From positions 1-37,496 of the forward strand of contig JBAYMH010000006.1 in the NCBI GenBank assembly GCA_041663645.1: a DNA stretch of 37,496 nucleotides. Reading direction: 5' to 3'. This DNA comes from Minisyncoccus sp023229485 (lineage in GTDB: Bacteria; Patescibacteriota; Minisyncoccia; Minisyncoccales; Minisyncoccaceae). Below, piece after piece: positions 31,248-37,412 of the stretch. Each line of letters opens with the position of its first letter. Positions within the stretch are counted from its first letter, which is position 1. The position numbers and the translations under genes are program-made. A model generated the notes under the pieces. The model ran no database searches and was not told the DNA's origin. It saw only the letters and a program-made list of their open reading frames with translations.

Positions 31248-31335
31248 TTTATTACCTATAATTCGAAGGATTTGAATTTTTTATTTCAAAGAACGGTTCC
31301 GTTTAGCAATCTTGCTTAATTCTCCTTCTGCCCGA

Positions 31336-31464
31336 ATGACGTTTCTTGCTTTAGAAGAAGAATTCAGCAGGATTGCCAACGATTTTAACAATTCCTGTAC
31401 ACTAATTTATGAGATTCAGCTTTTACCGAATTATACTAAAGAAATTAGGATAAAAGTGCCTTAG
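31336..31464 (+). CDS. Possible 42-residue open frame on the opposite strand
   Basis: The plus strand of the same leader region has an open frame MTFLALEEEFSRIANDFNNS and further protein-like residues (LLPNYTKEIRIKVP). There is no promoter or ribosome site on that strand, so it may be a gene remnant or chance. Confidence 0.2.
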   Translation: MTFLALEEEFSRIANDFNNSCTLIYEIQLLPNYTKEIRIKVP

Positions 31465-31553
31465 ACACCTATCAGAGTAAGGGTTTTAAAAAGGATTGGA
31501 ATAATCGTGTGTTCGTTTCTCTTTCCACTTCCCCCGCTCACCTTGATACCATT

Positions 31554-31581
31554 ATTATAACATAGCAATATTATTTGTCAA
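31554..31581 (-). promoter_or_regulatory. Consensus promoter of the leader and 160-residue gene
   Basis: TTGACA, a 16-base spacer and TATAAT: both boxes are perfect sigma70 consensus. Expected start near 31547. Confidence 0.85.
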
Positions 31582-31600
31582 TAGTTTGGGCATGTATCTT

Positions 31601-31632
31601 CCCCCAACCAGCCCTTTTGGGGGTCGGACCTC
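31601..31632. repeat. Hairpin plus palindrome copy 3
   Basis: CCCCCAA pairs with TTGGGGG (31617-31623) and runs into GGTCGGACCTC (31622-31632), a one-mismatch version of the 13-base palindrome found at 6478 and 19531. Confidence 0.5.
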
Positions 31633-31644
31633 GTTATTATTCAA

Positions 31645-31669
31645 CAAAAAACCCGCTCAACTGAGCGGG
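31645..31669 (-). terminator. Terminator of the MscS-like gene
   Basis: CCCGCTCA and TGAGCGGG form an 8-bp stem with a two-base gap, followed on the minus strand by TTTTTTG. Confidence 0.85.
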
Positions 31670-31690
31670 CTCTTGAAGATTAACTGAAGC

Positions 31691-32392
31691 TTACTTTTTA
31701 AGTAGCTTATGTTTTAAATCTCTAACAATTTCTCCTGCAACTTCTTTTCCGCCAAGACCAAACGAAAGTCCTAGAGCTAACGTAATTGTTGCAATAAGAC
31801 CGATAACTAACGTATTTACTATACTAACTGCGATTCCTAGCTGAATTAGTACGGCAAATATAGCAAAAATATAAATTGACCATTTTACTAAAGATCCAAG
31901 AAAATTAACTGAAGATACTCCCATTCTTCCGACACCAGCCTTAACCATTTTTTCTAGCATGTCGGCAATTACTATGGCTACAACCATAATACCGATAGCA
32001 ACAATCAAATTTGGTACCCACATAATAATTGAATTCAATAGTTCTGTAAAAGATGTCCAACCAATAATTTCAGTTGAAATTGTTAAAAACATTACTATAA
32101 AAATCCATTTAAAAATTGCACCCATAAAATCCGAAGGCTTAATTTCTATTTCTGCTTGGGCAAGAGCTCGATCCCAGCCCGTTTTTCGAAAAACGTTATC
32201 GAATTTAAAAATCCTAAATATCGCAGCAATAATCATTCCTAACCATGTTGATAAAAGGTAGCCCAAAATAAAAATTATTATTGCTGCCAGTAGGTCTGGA
32301 ATGAAATTTGTAGTACTTTCAAATAATCTTTGAAATGCCATAATAATGGCTGATACCCAAGACTGAGGTTCAAAATTCATATAACTTACCAT
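31691..32392 (-). CDS. Mechanosensitive channel-like membrane protein (TM_helix/MscS type)
   Basis: Five or so membrane helices with the repeated pattern ILGYLLSTWLGMIIAAIFRIFKFDNVFRKTGW, typical of the conserved TM_helix (CmpX-like) segments of MscS relatives, and a final glycine-rich helix GLIATITLALGLSFGLGGKEVAGEIV that matches the MscS pore-lining TM3. The large cytoplasmic beta domain of MscS is missing; the protein stops at 233 residues. It may be a small tension- or osmolarity-responsive channel. A second possible start (ATG 32380) is four codons downstream. Confidence 0.82.
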   Translation of the reverse strand: MVSYMNFEPQSWVSAIIMAFQRLFESTTNFIPDLLAAIIIFILGYLLSTWLGMIIAAIFRIFKFDNVFRKTGWDRALAQAEIEIKPSDFMGAIFKWIFIVMFLTISTEIIGWTSFTELLNSIIMWVPNLIVAIGIMVVAIVIADMLEKMVKAGVGRMGVSSVNFLGSLVKWSIYIFAIFAVLIQLGIAVSIVNTLVIGLIATITLALGLSFGLGGKEVAGEIVRDLKHKLLKK

Positions 32393-32562
32393 TTGTCTTT
32401 ATTCTATATTCTATTCAAAGGAATTCAAATATAAAATAAGATCAATAGTTTTATTTTTATTTAACTTATAATTAATTTTCTCCTAGGATTATTATACCAC
32501 GACTATAATAAGTGAACAATGATTTATTAACATTTGCTAGTCTTACGATAGTTAGATTTTTC

Positions 32563-33495
32563 TTATCCTATTTTTTCCATTTTTTTAATCTCCAAAATAG
32601 ACATTATAAAAAATATTGTCAAAACTAGAATTGAGCATAAAGGAATAAACCAAAAAGGATATTCTTGTCCAAAACTTTCTAATGTCATAACTGCTCCAAG
32701 CAATCCGACTGCATACATTGCACCATTTTTAAGGTAGACATACTTACTAATTTTGTCTATTCCTTTGACTGTTAAGTCCCTAACAATAAAAGCACCCAAT
32801 CCATTTCCAAGGATAATTAATGGAATAGACATCGTAAAAGCAAAAGCTCCAATAACTCCATCAATTGAGAATGAAGCATCAATGGCCTCCAAGTAAAGTA
32901 TTTTACTCCAAGCACTCATATTGCTTTTACCTGACATCATTTCTTTTTCCTTTTCTTCGGCATTCTTTTTAAATCCATCGGTAATAAAGAATGCACTAAT
33001 GCCAATTGTACCCGCCAAGGCTAACATTGGATTAATTTTGATTGAAAAATAAACCATCAAAACGGTAAAAATTGAAGCAATAGCATAAAACCAAACTCCT
33101 TGCTTATGGATAAATTTCTCCATCCAAAAAGCATATTTTTTTTCTTCTAGAAACAGCCAAGAAACAAAGATTAAAAATAAATACGAGCCTCCGCCAAGTA
33201 ATAATAATGGCTTTGAGGTTTCTAAGGATTTTGCGACTGCCTCGTCGCTTGAGAAAGCGGCTCCAACAACCTGAAATAACGACAAAGATGGGTCTGTCAT
33301 CCAGACAATAATAAAAGGAAGAATTCCTCTGACTACAAAAACTGCAAATATAATCCCCCAAAAAAGAAATATCTTTCTAAATTTTTCGGGCAATGTCTTT
33401 AATACGTGTGCGTTAATAATTGCATTATCGATACTGCTTACTATCTCAAAAATACATAATCCAGCTACGATAACAACTATTTCAAAAATATCCAT
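32563..33495 (-). CDS. TerC/DUF475-family membrane protein
   Basis: About eight membrane helices. EIVSSIDNAIINAHVLKTLP near residues 17-36 and LEAIDASFSIDGVIGAFAFT near 201-220 are the paired acidic helices (E..SxDN / D..FSxDG) of the TerC/DUF475 family, thought to bind or move metal ions and linked to tellurite or manganese handling in other bacteria. At 310 residues it is typical. It is a single gene with no Shine-Dalgarno motif; the downstream 32393-32562 interval is AT-rich without a clear terminator. Confidence 0.9.
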   Translation of the reverse strand: MDIFEIVVIVAGLCIFEIVSSIDNAIINAHVLKTLPEKFRKIFLFWGIIFAVFVVRGILPFIIVWMTDPSLSLFQVVGAAFSSDEAVAKSLETSKPLLLLGGGSYLFLIFVSWLFLEEKKYAFWMEKFIHKQGVWFYAIASIFTVLMVYFSIKINPMLALAGTIGISAFFITDGFKKNAEEKEKEMMSGKSNMSAWSKILYLEAIDASFSIDGVIGAFAFTMSIPLIILGNGLGAFIVRDLTVKGIDKISKYVYLKNGAMYAVGLLGAVMTLESFGQEYPFWFIPLCSILVLTIFFIMSILEIKKMEKIG

Positions 33496-33540
33496 ACGGT
33501 TTATTTTATAATAATATAATAAATCTTATCATAAGATTAC

Positions 33541-33672
33541 GGTCATTGCGAGAATCCTTTTTTATCATTCCCATTTACCCGCCTATGAAGGGAGAAATCG
33601 GGAATCTAATAGGATGTTTTCATTCTCCTGTCATTGCGAAGCTTCACAAAGTAAAGCCGTTGCAATCTAATG
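33541..33672. repeat. Degenerate GTCATTGCGA repeats
   Basis: GTCATTGCGA occurs at about 33543 and 33632; the second runs into an imperfect hairpin ending GTTGCAATCTAATGG. Similar CATTGCGA...GCAATC elements are widespread intergenic repeats in bacteria. No gene is seen in 33496-33685. Confidence 0.4.
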
Positions 33673-33685
33673 GCACGACTGTAAA

Positions 33686-34075
33686 TTATTTTTGAGTGTA
33701 TATATATTCAGAACTATCACCCATTGTGCATTTTAAGGTAAATGTATACCCGTCTGATTGGTATTTATAATAATTATCTCCCCCCCTTGGATCTTGGGGA
33801 ATATCGTCTAGTTTTTGAGAAGAAAGCACTTTATCGAGACTATAGCAATCCTTTCCAATATTACATTCTTCTTTCTCTATTGGGAACGTCCCAGTAATTA
33901 TCCTTGAGGCTACGATAAGCTTCATAAATTGAGCTATGTTTGATTTTCTTTCGGCGTCATTCGTCGCATTGACTGCACTTAGTGTGGCTACCATAATTAT
34001 AGCCATCAATCCAAACATTATAATCATTACTACAAAAATTTCTATGGAGGAATTTCCCTGTCTATACCACAACAT
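33686..34075 (-). CDS. Type IV pilin-like / pseudopilin protein
   Basis: The short leader MLWYRQG ends in Gly7, followed by NSSIE with Glu at mature position +5 and a hydrophobic helix (FVVMIIMFGLMAIIMVATLS): a prepilin class signal cut by PilD/PilV-type peptidase. The C-terminal half has a Cys pair and DIPQDPRGGDNYYKYQSDGY, like the C-terminal loop of GspG/pilin proteins. Length 129 fits a minor pilin. Pili in Patescibacteria serve host attachment and DNA uptake; no assembly genes are in this window, so the gene is an orphan here. Confidence 0.85.
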   Translation of the reverse strand: MLWYRQGNSSIEIFVVMIIMFGLMAIIMVATLSAVNATNDAERKSNIAQFMKLIVASRIITGTFPIEKEECNIGKDCYSLDKVLSSQKLDDIPQDPRGGDNYYKYQSDGYTFTLKCTMGDSSEYIYTQK

Positions 34076-34152
34076 ACAGTAAAATAATATTTTATTTATA
34101 ATTTAACAACATTTTAACATAATCAAAATAATAAAAGCAAGTTTTGTAAAAT

Positions 34153-34185
34153 AAAAAAACGGATTGACAATATTATCTTTCCGTT
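34153..34185 (-). terminator. Terminator overlapping the end of the 211-residue gene
   Basis: AACGGA and TCCGTT enclose a 16-base loop and are followed on the minus strand by seven Ts; the gene's stop codon lies in the loop. Confidence 0.7.
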
Positions 34186-34808
34186 ATAAATGTTTCAAGT
34201 TTTTTGATTTCCTCCTTTAGCGAAGGTTCTTTAATTTCTTTAGTCATAAGCAACGTCTGGATGCTTTCGAGAACCTCAAGGTATAATTCTGGATTACTCC
34301 ACGGCCACCTTATAGCCTTTTCAACAGCTTCAAACCGAAAGTTAGTTATGGGCATTGGTCTGCTAAAATTAACTTGCCCAATTTCAAGAGCAGTTGTTAT
34401 CAATTCTCCTTTTTTTCGGAGTGAAATTGATAGAGCAATATGCTGGTGCGTATTCTGTATGAGATGCAGTTTTTGAATTTCGATTCCTAATATGATAAAC
34501 CGTGCAAAGGAACCCTTATTTGGGCTCATAATTTCAGGAATTGAAATTCCGTAATTTTCAAAAGCAATCTGTGCACTACATCTAACTTTCAACGTTTTTT
34601 GTTTTATGGTCATAACTAATCCTTTGCAAATAACTATATAATTATTAGCATAGATACGCCTGTGATTCAATCTAGTTGTCGACTTAGAAAGCAAAAAGAC
34701 TTCATTTGAAGTCTTATATTTTTTGGAGAATATATTTTCCCCTTCGGAGAGGAAATTCTCCAACTCAACCAATGGCACGATAACCACCCTTCCTATATTT
34801 TTCGACAA
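34173..34808 (-). CDS. Hypothetical protein (211 residues)
   Basis: Mixed strand/helix soluble protein; strands such as FARFIILGIEIQKLHLIQ and HIALSISLRKKGELITTA suggest a beta-rich core followed by a helical C-terminus ending LKEEIKKLETFITER. No family recognised. The nominal start is TTG 34808; a GTG at 34775, nine bases after AGGAAGG, would give a better ribosome site and 200 residues. It is preceded by a promoter and a 230-base leader and followed by its own terminator. Confidence 0.65.
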   Translation of the reverse strand: MSKNIGRVVIVPLVELENFLSEGENIFSKKYKTSNEVFLLSKSTTRLNHRRIYANNYIVICKGLVMTIKQKTLKVRCSAQIAFENYGISIPEIMSPNKGSFARFIILGIEIQKLHLIQNTHQHIALSISLRKKGELITTALEIGQVNFSRPMPITNFRFEAVEKAIRWPWSNPELYLEVLESIQTLLMTKEIKEPSLKEEIKKLETFITER

Positions 34809-35035
34809 ACCTTATTCATTGCCGACAAGTGGTACAACGAACACAGCCCATGCCTTGCGATAAATAGCCTTATTCTAAGGCTCATCTTATAGAATGAATC
34901 CCACTCCTTGATTCATCCATAAAGCATGGTGCTTACTCAAAAATCTTCATCGGACGTGTGCTCTCCCCCTTTTCTTCAAAGGTAAAAGCGATTATGTTGC
35001 CACCAACAACTCCCTACCATTCTTTGGTGGACAAC
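34809..35035 (-). promoter_or_regulatory. Structured 5' leader of the 211-residue gene
   Basis: About 230 transcribed bases without a convincing gene. They contain ATGAATC/GATTCAT (about 34890-34920) and AGCCTTA/TAAGGCT (34866-34883) hairpins and a purine-rich AAAGGGGGAGAG. It recalls the long leader at 31130-31547 in layout but not in sequence. Confidence 0.4.
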
Positions 35036-35041
35036 GAATTT

Positions 35042-35070
35042 TATATAACATTCCTAAATAAAAATGTCAA
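35042..35070 (-). promoter_or_regulatory. Promoter of the 211-residue gene
   Basis: TTGACA, a 17-base spacer and TATATA on the minus strand. Confidence 0.65.
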
Positions 35071-35108
35071 GGAATTTAAAAAAGGCTTTCGTATTTCAAT
35101 TTATTTAT

Positions 35109-35124
35109 GGCCCAAGGAGATTCG
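35109..35124 (-). repeat. Detached fragment of a tRNA-Ala 3' end
   Basis: GGCCCAAGGAGATTCG matches the plus-strand form of the tRNA-Ala T-arm/acceptor end at 36711-36727 with one change. It is followed by GCCTTCTC, as in the repeats near the tRNA genes. Confidence 0.55.
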
Positions 35125-35172
35125 TATTTCGAAGCCTTCTCATTTTCAATAATCATAAAAATATGCAAAGTC

Positions 35173-36069
35173 TTAATTTTTGCGCCGAAAGGATGAAGTT
35201 TTAGAATGATGAAAATCATTGAATTGATCCGTTTCGGCAATTTGATTTTTACTAACCTTATCAATGCCTTCATAATCAAAACCATCAGCAATATATGGAG
35301 GGACTTTATCCTCGTCACTTCCATCTTCTGAATCAAAATCAAAGTCATTATCAGTAAGATCATCTTCATCCTCTATATTCATGCTGTCTTCAGGATTAAA
35401 GCTGGGTATTCCCCATGTAAGCCACTCATCACCACAACAACCAGCACGTTCACCAATAAGAATATACTCCTGAACACTTTTCGTAGCTCGAAAATCAGCT
35501 GTAAAGTCTTCTCCGTAAGGCATCCAAGAACAGATGACTATTTGTGGATTATATTTTTCTAAAGCTTCTTTTGAGTTAATTTCCTCAACAGGAAGCACGG
35601 TTTTTATTTTCCATTCATTGGAATCAGTAGCAACAACCTTGACCTTATTAGGAAATCCAGTCTCGAGCCTTTCTTTTAAAAAATGTGATAGTCGCCCATC
35701 GCCTGCCCCAACCTCTAATATGATTACTGGTGAGCTTTCTGAAGCACCGAGTTTTTCAATTCTCTCCGATAGGTAGTCGCTAAGTGAATTGATAAATTCT
35801 TTATTTAGGAACTCATAAATTTGATTATCTCTGTCATTGCAACGATTATTCCAGCTATCATAATTAAAAGCATGTAAAATTTCTTCACGAGTTGGTAAAT
35901 ACTTAGGATTACGAAATTTTTCTAGTAATTCCTCAGGCGTTGGCTCTTCTTTCTCACTATTCACACTTTCACACGCATCTTGATTAAAACTAGGCTTGCT
36001 AGTATTAAATACTTCCGTTGGATTATTCTCCATCTCTTCTTCTGGATAATATTCTTCTTTAAAAATCAT
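35173..36069 (-). CDS. SAM-dependent methyltransferase-like protein
   Basis: Residues about 115-200 form a class I methyltransferase core: motif I ILEVGAGDGR (117-126), an acidic end of strand 2 in VVATDSNEW, and motif IV-like IVICSWMPYGED. SAM would bind at the GxGxG-type loop. It is flanked by an acidic N-terminal region (Glu/Pro-rich, 1-50) and a C-terminal tail dominated by Asp and Glu (about 230-258), both probably disordered. Substrate unknown. ATG 36069 overlaps the stop of the upstream 51-residue gene as ATGA, which indicates coupled translation. Confidence 0.82.
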   Translation of the reverse strand: MIFKEEYYPEEEMENNPTEVFNTSKPSFNQDACESVNSEKEEPTPEELLEKFRNPKYLPTREEILHAFNYDSWNNRCNDRDNQIYEFLNKEFINSLSDYLSERIEKLGASESSPVIILEVGAGDGRLSHFLKERLETGFPNKVKVVATDSNEWKIKTVLPVEEINSKEALEKYNPQIVICSWMPYGEDFTADFRATKSVQEYILIGERAGCCGDEWLTWGIPSFNPEDSMNIEDEDDLTDNDFDFDSEDGSDEDKVPPYIADGFDYEGIDKVSKNQIAETDQFNDFHHSKTSSFRRKN

Positions 36070-36221
36070 AGCTTTTTTATTTTATGAACCTTTGCTTTAT
36101 TTAATCGAAATTTCCTCAATTGAACTAATAGTTTTATTTCTGGTTTTTCATAAATAGGAAAAAGCAAATAAAGTTCTTTTTCTATTTCGATAATTTGTTT
36201 TAAAAATTCAGAAGAAATCAT
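36066..36221 (-). CDS. Small basic helical protein coupled to the methyltransferase
   Basis: An open frame of 51 residues (MISSEFLKQIIEIEKELYLL, then a basic half LRKFRLNKAKVHKIKKL) ends with TGA sharing bases with the methyltransferase ATG. The N-terminal half is an amphipathic acidic helix and the C-terminal half is strongly basic, so it could bind nucleic acid or the acidic methyltransferase. There is no Shine-Dalgarno motif. The tight ATGA overlap and protein-like composition support a real gene too short for ordinary length cutoffs. Confidence 0.6.
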   Translation of the reverse strand: MISSEFLKQIIEIEKELYLLFPIYEKPEIKLLVQLRKFRLNKAKVHKIKKL

Positions 36222-36544
36222 AAGCTTTATTATTAATAATATCAGATTTAAGATAACTTACAAATTAAGCCCTCGAATAAATTCCTGCTGGAATTTTTCT
36301 CAGGTCGGGCTCGGGCTCAGACAAGTCCGCACCTTCGAATTCTAATTCTATATAGACCCAAGGAGATTCCTTAAGATAAATTTTTGCTAAAATTTTCTTA
36401 AGGCCAGCCTCAGGCTCAGACAGCCTTCCGGCCTTAATTTGTTTTACAAATTAAGCCTTCGCATCAGTTTCTACTGAAACTGGCTCAGGCTGGCTTTTGT
36501 CTCAGTCAGACAAAAGCCTTCGAATCTCCTTAGGTCTATAATTA

Positions 36545-36570
36545 CAAAAAAGACACACTGATGTGTGTCT
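36545..36570 (-). terminator. Intrinsic terminator within the repeat array
   Basis: AGACACAC, a 4-base loop and GTGTGTCT, followed on the minus strand by TTTTTTG. A second stop for tRNA transcription or part of the array. Confidence 0.7.
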
Positions 36571-36670
36571 AGAAACAGGAGATTCGCCCTCGAATAAATT
36601 CCTGCTGGAATTTTTCTCAGGTCGGGCTCGGGCTCAGTCAGCCCTCCGCCTTCTCATCTCCTTGGGTCTC

Positions 36671-36709
36671 ACAAAATCAAAAGAAGAGCTAAAGCTCTTC
36701 TTGATTTTG
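36671..36709 (-). terminator. Terminator of tRNA-Ala
   Basis: On the minus strand AGAAGAGC, TTTA loop and GCTCTTCT are followed by TTTGATTTT. The stem is extended on both sides by further pairing that reaches into the tRNA 3' end. Confidence 0.8.
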
Positions 36710-36782
36710 TGGACCCAAGGAGATTCGAACTCCTGACCTCCTCTTTGCAAAAGAGGCGCGCTACCAACTGCGCTATGGGCCC
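36710..36782 (-). tRNA. tRNA-Ala (anticodon TGC)
   Basis: A full 73-base cloverleaf: acceptor GGGCCCA pairs with TGGGTCC and contains the G3:U70 wobble pair required for alanine identity; anticodon stem CCTCT/AGAGG with loop TTTGCAA (anticodon TGC); T-arm with GTTCGAATC; discriminator A. CCA is not encoded, so CCA-adding enzyme is needed. It lies between tRNA-Ile and the repeat array, in the order 16S, Ile, Ala usual for rRNA spacers, but no 23S follows. Confidence 0.97.
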
Positions 36783-36799
36783 GTGTGTTTATATTTTTA

Positions 36800-37150
36800 A
36801 TCCACTTAGCCGTTGCGGTTTCGAGTCCAGATAATTCCTTCGTTCTTAATCTATCTATTTCCAGGTGATTCGCCCTTCGATAATTTTCTGCTGAAAATTT
36901 CTCAGGGCCTGGCTCGCTGCCTGTCGCAGCTCCGCCTTCTCGTCTCTAGGCGTTAGCCGATTATCACTTCTGTCGTTGAAATTATTTCTAACTTTGGCCT
37001 GGACTCGCCTTCAGTAAATCTTACTTCGTAAGATTTCTTCAGGCCGACCTCAGTCGGCATTCGAACTTCGTTCTCATAATGCCTCCTTCCGGTTTCGAGT
37101 CCGGCAGACCCATAATTTTTTAATATACTTTTGGTATATTAAAAAAATTA
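36800..37150. repeat. Hairpin array with alternating tRNA-Ile 3'-end copies
   Basis: Between the two tRNA genes. Inverted copies of the tRNA-Ile T-arm (GGTTTCGAGTCCAG at 36817; GGTTTCGAGTCC at 37091) alternate with a same-orientation copy (GCCTGGACTCG at 36997). Hairpins between them include ATTTTC-TGCT-GAAAAT near 36886, GCTGC-CTGTC-GCAGC near 36912, AAATCTTA-CTTCG-TAAGATTT near 37016, and CCGAC-CTCA-GTCGG near 37046. The layout mirrors the tRNA-Ala array though the sequences differ. Confidence 0.75.
37112..37150 (-). terminator. Long AT hairpin after tRNA-Ile
   Basis: ATAATTTTTT...ATATAC pairs with GTATAT...AATTAT around a TTTTG loop; on the minus strand it begins two to three bases after the tRNA and its pairing continues into the tRNA T-arm and the inverted copy at 37091. 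It may terminate transcription or mark a processing site. Confidence 0.5.
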
Positions 37151-37152
37151 TG

Positions 37153-37226
37153 TGGGTATGCCTGGACTCGAACCAGGGACCTCGTCATTATCAGTGACGC
37201 GCTCTAACCAGCTGAGCTACACACCC
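37153..37226 (-). tRNA. tRNA-Ile (anticodon GAT)
   Basis: A 74-base cloverleaf: acceptor GGGTGTG/CATACCC, D-arm GCTCAGCTGGTTAGAGC, anticodon stem CGTCA/TGACG with loop CTGATAA (anticodon GAT), T-arm GGTTCGAGTCC, discriminator A. CCA is not encoded. It is the first tRNA after 16S, as in typical bacterial rRNA operons. Confidence 0.97.
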
Positions 37227-37256
37227 GTAAATACTCTCTTGTGCCCCTTTATATAA

Positions 37257-37395
37257 CTAAAGAGCCAATAGTAATAAGGCTCTTTAGTAGTGTTTGAAAA
37301 TTAAGTTCCTTAGAGTTGTTCCGTCTAGTCTCTGCTTTTAGGTACAGCGACCAAGACCACTCGATTAATTCAGTGATCACTCGCGAATTAATCGA
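37257..37395 (-). other. 16S trailer with two strong stems
   Basis: A 10-bp stem CTAAAGAGCC/GGCTCTTTAG (37257-37287) and an 11-bp stem TCGATTAATTC/GAATTAATCGA (37361-37395) lie between 16S and tRNA-Ile, probably for RNase processing. The minus-strand GGCTCTTTAG resembles an rRNA boxA antitermination element. No CCTCC occurs on the minus strand here. Confidence 0.6.
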
Positions 37396-37412
37396 TACCG
37401 ACTCTTTCAAAA

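Larger units (their letters stand above)
31130..31547 (-). promoter_or_regulatory. Long structured 5' leader of the 160-residue gene
   Basis: From the promoter at 31554-31581 to the ATG is about 420 bases. It contains a long imperfect hairpin (ATAGGTAATAAAATGCAT against its complement, about 31207-31263), a strong GGTCTTTT/AAAAGACC hairpin at 31167-31185 and a CCC/GGG hairpin next to AAGGAGG. The layout suggests a riboregulator or attenuator, but it matches no riboswitch that I recognise. Confidence 0.45.
36240..36709. repeat. Hairpin array with alternating tRNA-Ala 3'-end copies
   Basis: Directly downstream of tRNA-Ala. Copies of its T-arm/acceptor end in the gene's orientation (plus-strand GACCCAAGGAGATTC at 36355, GGAGATTCG at 36578) alternate with inverted copies (GAATCTCCTTAGGTCT at 36522, ATCTCCTTGGGTCT at 36656). 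Between them lie hairpins with TGCT or TACT loops (AAATTCC/GGAATTT 36596-36613; CAGTTTC/GAAACTG near 36468-36485) and GC-rich ones with CAGTC or CAGAC loops (11-bp stem near 36492-36518; GGGCT/AGCCC 36630-36644). No protein gene is seen here. Confidence 0.75.

Noticed and set aside
30693..31319. Long plus-strand open frame opposite the 160-residue gene
   Set aside because: It is antisense to a gene with promoter, AAGGAGG site and protein-like residues; its own residues are Ser/Pro-rich, typical of a shadow frame.
36240..37110. CRISPR array
   Set aside because: The repeats alternate in orientation, vary in sequence and have no regular spacers; no cas genes are nearby.
37089..37115. Third tRNA gene near tRNA-Ile
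   Set aside because: Only a T-arm-like piece is present, in inverted orientation, with a malformed loop and no D-arm or anticodon arm.
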